DNA from: Oxytricha trifallax
Taxonomy: Eukaryota; Ciliophora; Spirotrichea; Sporadotrichida; Oxytrichidae
Direction: 5' to 3'
Assembly (NCBI GenBank): GCA_000711775.1
Contig: ARYC01000482.1
Span: 35,370-99,369, forward strand
Length of the DNA: 64,000 bases
Under the pieces are notes generated by a model. That model made no database searches. It was given only the letters and a program-made list of their open reading frames with translations, and was not told where the DNA came from. Below, one piece after another: positions 57,501 to 64,000 of the stretch (the first letter of the stretch is position 1; the number at the start of each line of letters is the position of its first letter). Made by a program: the position numbers and the translations under genes.

Positions 57501-58283
57501 GATCACTTAATTCGATGAATTGTATCTTGTAGATGTCGTTGTATTTTCTGACATTCTAGATGAACTCATCGAGGAATCTTTTCTAAGAAATAGTAAGTAA
57601 TTTTAATTAATTTCTTAAATCTTTGTATCTCTGGCATTTTCCACATCATCCCCCAAAATTAAGAGAATCTTAAATTCAGTATAAATTCCAGATCTCTGCT
57701 TATTTACCTGATTAAGTGCAAAAATTCACTGTCCTCCAGCAAATCTTTCTCATTTTCAGTGAAATTTTCTAATTTTGAGTAATATGCGTCAATGAGTTTG
57801 TTGTCTACTGTGTAAAATGTTTGAATCTAAAACTCAAAAAATAATTTAATTATTATATAAGGTTTATTTAAATAGTAACTTTAAACAATTTCTAGATTTT
57901 TTATTTCATATATAATCATAAAAAATAATCAAATTTAGCTCTTAAGATTAAATTTTATCAAAGTCAAAATATCCAGAGACTTTTATAATTATTGTTTTAC
58001 TGAATTTAAAATAATTTGATAATGAATATTAATGAATGTTAAAGTCAGTATCAGACAGCTGGAACTTATTGACTTCCTCTTCGCTTCTGTTGACATCAGC
58101 CTAGGAACTACTTTAGACTGAGTTTCCAGTTTTATTTGAAGCTTTCTGAGATTGAGGCTGTGACTAGGCGTTAGCTGAACCCTAGTTAAAGTCTTTCTCT
58201 TGTTATTTCTTTAGTTCTTGTTGGTTGAAGGAGCTGAGATCTGTGACTACTTTGACGCCCTTTTTCCCTTTCTTTGGGGGCAT
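54530..58283 (-). CDS. ASCC2: ASCC2/Cue3-like protein with RGG tail
   Basis: ASCC2 belongs to the complex that splits stalled, K63-ubiquitinated ribosomes and helps alkylation repair. ATG at 58281-58283 ('MPPKKGKKGVKVVTDLSSFN'). Then 'SKLENFTENEKDLLEDSEFL' (57.75 kb), 'RKYNDIYKIQFIELSDL', and a long helical block: 'LAFFQKIVYDHWIFDMAKLI', 'DIAAVYGKSNPLLVQQI' (compare ILYNNFLFDIPKIL and LFGKGN of human ASCC2). A CUE-like helix bundle lies at 56.05-56.24 kb ('SLYEMLGSTLKRDICQQI'), then 'MQYEDDFDDQNLYLEKN' (compare YYEDEYDD), acidic runs and a long RGG tail with 'GGYSER' repeats. Introns at 57583-57707 and several short ones. Exons around 56.3 kb and the exact 3' end are uncertain. Confidence 0.68.
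55029..55095 (-). repeat. 18-bp tandem repeat coding GGYSER
   Basis: The unit 'gtagccacctctctcact' occurs about 3.7 times without change, coding for repeats of Gly-Gly-Tyr-Ser-Glu-Arg in the RGG tail of the ASCC2-like protein. Identical copies suggest recent slippage expansion. Confidence 0.85.
57583..57707 (-). other. 125-bp intron in the ASCC2-like gene
   Basis: Donor GTAAATAAG after 'EFLHLIR' and acceptor TTTCTTAG before 'KRFLDEFIQNVRKYN' on the minus strand. Unlike the insertions in the neighbouring transporter gene, it obeys GT-AG. Confidence 0.6.
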
Positions 58284-58577
58284 ATTATTGTACAATTTAT
58301 AATTAATATTACATTTTTACCTTTTAATATTGGACAATTAAACATCGATTATAAATAAAATTCAGAGAATTGCATTCTTTATATATACTTAAACCTATAG
58401 TTTTTAGTTTCTAGCAATAATACTCAGTCCAATAAAATGATTTGTTTTTTAAGAGTTATGATGACTTTGACGGTTAAGTTTTAAAATAAAATAAATCTGC
58501 GGATTTCTTAAATTCGTAGGTAATAATTGATGATAATTTTGAGTTTGAAATAGAATAATTCACTAGACTTATTAGTA

Positions 58578-61500
58578 TCAGTGTTGAGATGATCCGTTAT
58601 CTACATTGTCTAGTTAATTATATGCTTGTTCTTTCTCTGCCGAGTAGAGTAAAGCGACATCTGCCTCTGAGAGACCTTAAGTTTCCTTTAGCAAGAACAA
58701 GCAGAAAAGAGCGCACTATAAAGAAAGAATTGTATAAGAGATTGAAGGAAACTTACGATACAACAGAGGACACCAAATACCATAAAGAGTGCTCCTGAAA
58801 TGACGAATGGAGTAAGAATACCCATAACAATTGTCATAAGCCAGTTGAGCAAGATGGCGATGGAGAGACCCTTTTCAGTCATTATCTCAGCCATATACAA
58901 CCAAGGAATGGGGCCGAGTGAGAACTCGAACAACACAACGAATAGAAGAATGAAGATAACGCAGAAGATTTGAGCTGTCTTATCAGTATCAACATACAAG
59001 AAAGCAATGCCAAGACCTATTAAAACTGCACCCATTACGAAGGATTGGACCCACAAAAGTGTCTTTCTACCGAATTCTATTAAAAGGATTAGACATTATG
59101 AAAGAAAATAGCTTACTTCCAAGCAATATTTATATAATTAAGCTATTTTAATCTAAATTTCATGTAATATCTAAACTTTATCATATTTAAATAGCAAAAA
59201 GAGTGCTCCGAAGGTAGAGATCATGTTAATGAAACCAACGAGACCTGAACCGAGTTTATCGTTAACATTCATTTTTTCGAAGATCTTTGAAGAATATAAG
59301 TCAATTAAACTTGTAGTCATAAAATTTAATAGCATAATACAATTATAGAACATGACGGCATTTAATCTAAATTAAATAAATCACATTATTTTGCCTTATA
59401 AAATATAACATTGATTGATACCAGATAATTATTGCAATACACTCAAAGCACATCCATTTATAAAAAAAACAGTCGTTTATAATCTGTTCTATAATTTCCC
59501 TTATTAAATTCCTGTTATTTTCCTCTTTATAATATTACTTATTTAATCCAAGGAATGTGGCATATCTATATCTGGGATGACAAAGTGTCTCCTTGTAGCT
59601 TGGTGATGTTTACTTGCCAACTCCAGTCTCCACAATTATGGCATCGATTCTCTCCTTAATTCTATCGGATTCATAAATATTTCCCATTAACTTGTTAAGT
59701 TGAGCGTGTTGGTTAGTCTGCTTCAAGAATTTAGGGGTCTCATAGTTAAACACTTAGACAAAAAGCAAAATTAATTTTGAATATAAATGCTTATAACTAG
59801 TTTATGTTTAATTTAAAGGATATATTCTATAGGTAAGATCTTTATCTTATATTATTGAATTTCTAAATTAAAAAAATTATAGAAAATAAGCAGTAAATTT
59901 ATAAAATACTATATGTAAATAGTTATTTCATTTCTCATATACAGTTGTTATGCAAAGTCAATCATAATAGATTAAAGCAGTTCATCATTTAAAGATAAAA
60001 AATGTTTCATATAAAAAACTCTTATCAAGATTTATTAATATTGAAGCTATTCAATTTATAATATAGTAGTTCTAATAAATTATATATAAATTATATATAT
60101 AAAGTTTAATTTCATTAAATGTATTTAAATTTGTCAAACTGTCAACAACATGATGGTTTAGAACAAACTTATATATATTATATAAATAGAAAACTATAAG
60201 AAATTTAAAGTTAGAATTAAATATCTATTAGTAAACTATGTTTGATTGAAGGAGTTTTATTTATATATTTATATGAAGATTATGGTTAAATTCCAAAATT
60301 AAATTTTAAGACTCGTTTTAAAGAGAAACCAGATATTGTTACACAAAATTATTGTATTCACATGATAATATTTTATGACATTTTTAGAAGAAATATACTT
60401 GATTATAAGACTTATTTTAACATTTAAATTTGATGAATTTAATTACACTGAATATCTTCGATTCAATGCTTTTTACCATTTTTCAATTTAAAATTCCTTA
60501 TCAATAGTTTGATATTGAAATGTTACTTTTTATAGTTTCCACAAATTTTATTCAATTTAAATTCTATAAGCAATTATACTTTTATATATAAAATAAACTG
60601 AAAGCTATTGGGAGAGCAAATAGGATTCTCCAGTAGTTATCAGATGCAAATGTTAATTGTTAGTCCTCTGGCAAGAATCTTACAAATATAAACTTTTACA
60701 GAATATTAAGCAATTTAATTAAAAATAATATTTTAATCTGTCATACACTTCAAAGTACACTATGTTCGGAACTGGGATACCAAGGAAGAATGCAATCATA
60801 ATACCAACTGTAATTAAGATTTGAGTTACTGCTCCCAAGGGTCCCTTTAATTCGGTTGGTGCAACTTCATTGACTATAAAAATACATAAGCTTACAGAAC
60901 AATAGTAGGGGTATTATTTGAAATAGTAATGGTGCTTTTAATCAAAGAACTACTTACTGTAACTGGGTACGAGCACTGAGAATGAACCTGTGGCAAGACC
61001 ATAAATGAATCTACCGACTATCACAAACATTTATTAGTCAAAATTACTTTATCAAATTTTTTTATATAACTTAAGTTTAGCTACTTCATTTCTGACAGTA
61101 GTTATTCCAGCACCAATAATCCAAAATAAACGAATCATAAATTATTATTACATTTTACTATTAATAATTTTGAATGACGAGCAAATTAGCGAAGAGTAGG
61201 CAATTTTTCTTTCCGTACTTAGTCTATAATTAGAATAATTTATTAGATATTTCTGAATTATATTATTATAGAAAAGGTTGATAAATGTTAATATTGCTTG
61301 TGATGACGCTTGTAGGTCTTAGTTTAAGTTTTATATAGTAAATTTTAACTTACAAATGGACCGACACCGATAGAGCCCACAGCTGAACCAAGAGAACAAA
61401 TTGAAGTAATTAAAGAGGACATGAACTCTAATATTTATCATAAAAGAAATATATATTAAATTTCAAACATTAAAAATTGAGTTTATTTTGGGAACTCTAA

Positions 61501-61982
61501 ATAGAAAATTTAAGTATCTTGAATAAAGCAAAAAAAGGGTAAAGCGCGAAACGCTGTTAAAATCCCAAGTAAGATCAGAATAAAAATAGAATTTGTTTCA
61601 AGTTTTATGTTCTTACTTTGTCTATCTTTATCCCAGCCAAACAAATATGCGAAATCATTCTGTAATGGATTGAATACACCGATTGAGTAACCTATACAAA
61701 GACTATTAGATCAATTCAGATGGATTTTTTAAAATGACATGGGTGACTCTTCCCCTTGAAGTTTTGATTCATTCGAATTTGTTCTTCAAACATATTGTTT
61801 TCGGATGTTCAATTATATCATAAATACTTCTTATACTTACCAAACTGGAAAGAACCAATACCAATGACTAAAATAAAGGCATATAAGAAGCCTGTCTTGA
61901 CACCACCAGGTGTGGGGGGTTTAAGTTGTCCTGGGTGGTTTGTAATGGAGGGATTGAGTTTAGTATCCAGCTCTTCAGTCAT
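58578..61982 (-). CDS. Sugar transporter, MFS family (GLUT/hexose type)
   Basis: Twelve-helix sugar permeases move hexoses by facilitated diffusion or H+ symport across membranes. ATG at 61980-61982 ('MTEELDTKLNPSITNHPGQ'), helix 1 'GFLYAFILVIGIGSFQF', 'ITSICSLGSAVGSIGVGPF', 'KYGKKNCLLFANLLVI' (loop 2-3 motif), 'VGRFIYGLATGSFSVLVPSY', 'VNEVAPTELKGPLGAVTQIL' (PESPR-side motif), 'YWRILFALPIAF', 'FLGCALSVLQQLSGIN' plus 'AVMFYN' (QQLTGINAV motif), 'FGRKTLLWVQSF', 'FSLGPIPWLYMAEIMTEKG' and 'FLLKETQGLSEADV' (PETKG-like). Stop TGA at 58578-58580. Short introns, at least three IES-type insertions and an 0.8-kb AT-rich gap interrupt it. All signature motifs are present. Confidence 0.85.
59363..59416 (-). 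other. Candidate IES 1 in the transporter gene, pointer AAT
   Basis: 54 bp between 'QQLSGIN' and 'AVMFYN'. On the coding strand AAT occurs at both boundaries. Deleting one AAT plus the insert yields the conserved QQLSGINAVMFY motif. The insert has an in-frame TGA and no GT-AG solution keeps the frame. Confidence 0.7.
59457..59549 (-). other. Candidate IES 2 in the transporter gene, pointer TGGA
   Basis: 93 bp of A/T-rich DNA with TGGA at both boundaries on the coding strand. Removal leaves 'RYRYATFLGCALSVLQQ', exactly the helix found in this family. Boundaries are not GT-AG. Confidence 0.72.
59790..60600 (-). other. 0.8-kb AT-rich interruption in the transporter gene
   Basis: Separates 'YWRILFALPIAF' from 'LILLFVQVFNYETPKFL', adjacent in the protein family. 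Too long for the introns seen here, so a large IES is the better guess. Exact borders unclear. Confidence 0.5.
61118..61172 (-). other. Candidate IES 3 in the transporter gene, pointer ATT
   Basis: 55 bp between 'CLLFANLLVI' and 'IGAGITTV'. ATT is repeated at the borders on the coding strand, and the length is not a multiple of three, so it must be removed. The right border ('ttttggatt') has no AG, which excludes a standard intron. Confidence 0.7.
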
Positions 61983-62469
61983 TTAATAATAAGGTTGATT
62001 TGAAATATCAGGATCTTTTTTATACAAGCCTCAATCATGTCATAAGTTCAGATTTGACTTAACTATAATAATTTGTGTGTTCTACTTTTAATTAAGAGAA
62101 AGAATTCTTATAACTGTACCTATAAAATTTTAAATCAATTATAAAATAAATGACTAATGTTTTTTTCTTTAAAAACTTCAAAGGTCAATATTTATTACTT
62201 AAAATATTGTCTTTATGGTAATCCATACATCAAATTTATTGGAATTATTATATGTTTTAAAGTTGATTGCTAATATAATTATTTATTATAGACATATAAT
62301 CTCACATCAGCAATTTAATTACATAGTAAGCATTTCTTTACCCTTATATCTAAAAGATCTATCACTTTAGAAAACATAAAACATATGAAATATACTTAAT
62401 TATGAAGCAAGATAATAATTCAAACTGAAAAGAAATATTAAATTTATAAATTTGCAAAATATCAATAAA
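61983..62469. promoter_or_regulatory. Divergent intergenic region between transporter and PSMA3
   Basis: 487 bp of AT-rich DNA between two start codons facing away from each other. No ORF. It presumably carries both promoters. No motif stands out. Confidence 0.45.
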
Positions 62470-63456
62470 ATGAGTGGAACAGGAGTAAGATATCAACATT
62501 ACAATTGGTTAACAAAAAGCTCAAATTTTTACATTATAGTTTGATTACGAGTGCTCATCACTATCACCAGAGGGAAGAATCTTCCAAGTTGAATACGCAG
62601 AGAAGGCAGTTGAAACTTCAAGGTAAGTTCAATTATAATGAAATTGAAATTGGTTGAAAGTATAATTGATTTCCCACAAAACTTGGTTAACCTCTGTCAT
62701 ATGATGATCATTAAACTTTGATTTACAGTACAATTCTTGGAGTAAGATGCAAGGATGGTATTGTTCTTGGAACTGAAAAGGTCATTCAAAGCAAAATGAT
62801 GGTTGCAGGTACTGACAAGAGAATCTTCTCAATCACTGTCTAATCTGGAGGAGTAAGTATATGATTTTGGTTAAATAAACTTTCAATGCCTTAAAATATG
62901 CAAGATTTTAACTCAAATTAATTAGGTTGTCAACGGTTTGATCCCAGATGGAAAGTCTTTGATTCAAAGAGGTAGAGAGGAAGCAACTCAATACGAAAAG
63001 ATGTTCGGTATTAAGATTCCCAACAGTGTCTTGGCAGACAGATTAGCTATGAGAGCTCAAATGAGCACTGTTTATTCAAGCTACAGACCTTTCGGAACCT
63101 CTCTTATATTTGCTTCACACGATCACTTAAAGGGAACTGCTCTTTACATGGTTGAGCCATCAGGATCTTGCTATGAGTACTACGGCTGTGCTTCAGGCAG
63201 AGGAAAACAACTCGCTAGAAATGAAATCGAGAAGACCAACTTCCGTGAGATGACTATGGACCAAGCTATCCCTCAAATTGCCAAGATCCTTCTCAAGGCT
63301 CAAGAAGAGATGAAGGAAAAGAAGCAAGAGATCGAAATAAGTATTCTTGGAGAGACCACTGGATATAAGCACAAGATTCTTGACCGCAAGTTCTTGGATG
63401 ACCTTACCACCAGAGCACTCGAAGATATTGAAAGTGAGCAAATGGAAATGGCATGA
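62470..63456 (+). CDS. PSMA3: 20S proteasome subunit alpha-7 (PSMA3 type)
   Basis: A structural, non-catalytic subunit of the outer ring of the 20S proteasome; it helps form the gate and bind regulators. Four exons: 62470-62484, 62540-62622, 62729-62852, 62926-63456, with GT-AG introns of 55, 106 and 73 bp. The N-terminus 'MSGTGFDYECSSLSPEGRIF' joins 'QVEYAEKAVE', the alpha-subunit signature. Then 'TILGVRCKDGIVLGTEK', 'ADRLAMRAQMSTVYSSYRPF' and 'MVEPSGSCYEYYGCASGRGK', closest to human alpha-7 (compare MIDPSG.SYGYWGCAIGK). The C-terminus is acidic as in alpha-7 but shorter. The TAA at 62841-62843 must be Gln ('SITVQSGG'), direct evidence for the ciliate code. TGA stop at 63454-63456. Confidence 0.95.
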
Positions 63457-63706
63457 AAGGGCAGGCCTTAAATGACTATGGATAATTGCATATCATTGAT
63501 AGAGTGTGTTGATATATAAGTATTTCTCATAAATGCATGCTAAATTATTATTCTATCTCTCGAAAAATAAACAATGAATCTGTAGGTCAATATTTAAGAT
63601 TAATACTGATTACCAATTTAATTTAAAGCCGTAATAAATAATTAATAAATGTCTATTATTTTAGAGCCATGATTGTAATAATCTCAGAACCTTAAAAGAT
63701 GATAAA
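63457..63706. other. 3' flank of PSMA3
   Basis: AT-rich with no gene seen. Transcription end and, in the somatic genome, a chromosome end could lie here. Confidence 0.4.
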
Positions 63707-63959
63707 ATGGAATTAAATTAGTTTGAAGATTTTATTTATCTACAATTAATAGTCAAGACCCAGTTAAATGATCATGTGAAAGAGAAGTTTATAAATATAT
63801 AGATTTAATGAGAATGAAATATCTGAAGTTAATTTGTTAAATAAAAATGGCAATCTAACAGTAATCAATCTCAAACAAGAACAAATAAATTTGATCTTCT
63901 TCTCGATTAACTTTATTAGATATTTAGCAGATAATGTCTGTAACACTTCTCAATTATGA
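63707..63959 (+). CDS. Small hypothetical ORF, about 70 residues
   Basis: ATG at 63707 ('MELNQFEDFIYLQLIVKT'), a possible 40-bp GT-AG intron (63763-63802), then 'FNENEISEVNLLNKNGNLTV' and 'INLIFFSINFIRYLADNV', stop TGA at 63957-63959. Splicing gives one clean frame. It could be a short protein or the first MDS of a gene that continues elsewhere. Family not recognised. Confidence 0.4.
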
Positions 63960-64000
63960 TTAAGAATGTTCTTTCATGTTCAGTGTTGGTGTGGGGCAGC

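Noticed and set aside
59360-59416. IES 1 as a normal intron starting at GTTATATTT
   Set aside because: GT-AG removal leaves 11 extra bases and destroys the conserved GINAVMFY motif, whereas removal at the AAT repeats restores it.
63193-63441. Minus-strand ORF overlapping PSMA3
   Set aside because: Antisense shadow of exon 4 of the proteasome gene.

Overview
The window looks like germline (micronuclear) DNA of a hypotrich/spirotrich ciliate of the Oxytricha-Stylonychia type. Recognisable genes use TAA and TAG as glutamine and stop only at TGA (for example TAA at 62841 inside the proteasome alpha subunit). Many elements end in C4A4/G4T4 telomere-like repeats flanked by 3-bp ANT target duplications, the signature of TBE transposons. 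One gene carries short AT-rich insertions bounded by 3-4 bp direct repeats that are not GT-AG introns, as expected of internal eliminated sequences (IESs) with pointers. The assignment is my inference from these three signals.

Layout. From 0.5 to 48.6 kb, four diverged copies of one minus-strand leucine-rich-repeat (LRR) gene lie in tandem. Copy I runs 11.2-0.5 kb, copy II 17.4-15.3 kb, copy III 27.7-19.0 kb and copy IV 48.6-29.4 kb. Only copy II (about 2.1 kb) is uninterrupted. The others are split by TBE elements (H, A, I, F, G, E, B, D, C), five long palindromes of one family (P1-P5), a second palindrome type (Q), a foldback element with C/T-rich ends, a small inverted-repeat element (M), a Merlin/IS1016-like transposon and a possible retroposon. 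An RPS3 pseudogene (13.6-15.0 kb) and a decayed coding tract (17.8-18.3 kb) sit between copies. TBE B and C keep the three expected TBE genes: a DDE transposase, a small ORF, and a zinc-finger/kinase-like protein.

From 48.7 kb to the end the DNA is gene-dense: a Gln/Asn-rich protein (48.7-50.7, minus), a small unknown protein (51.2-51.7), a LITAF-like membrane protein (51.8-52.7), the orphan 3' part of another gene (53.0-53.4), an RGG-rich segment (53.7-54.0), an ASCC2-like gene (54.5-58.3, minus), a sugar transporter with IESs (58.6-62.0, minus), proteasome subunit alpha-7/PSMA3 (62.5-63.5) and a small ORF (63.7-64.0). Introns are short (34-125 bp, GT-AG).

How it fits together: the right quarter looks like ordinary housekeeping genes destined for the somatic genome. 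The left three quarters look like a tandem gene family used as a landing pad by transposons. At copy I, taking out one TBE at its ATT duplication restores the reading frame across the gene start. Many boundaries are approximate because they were read by eye.
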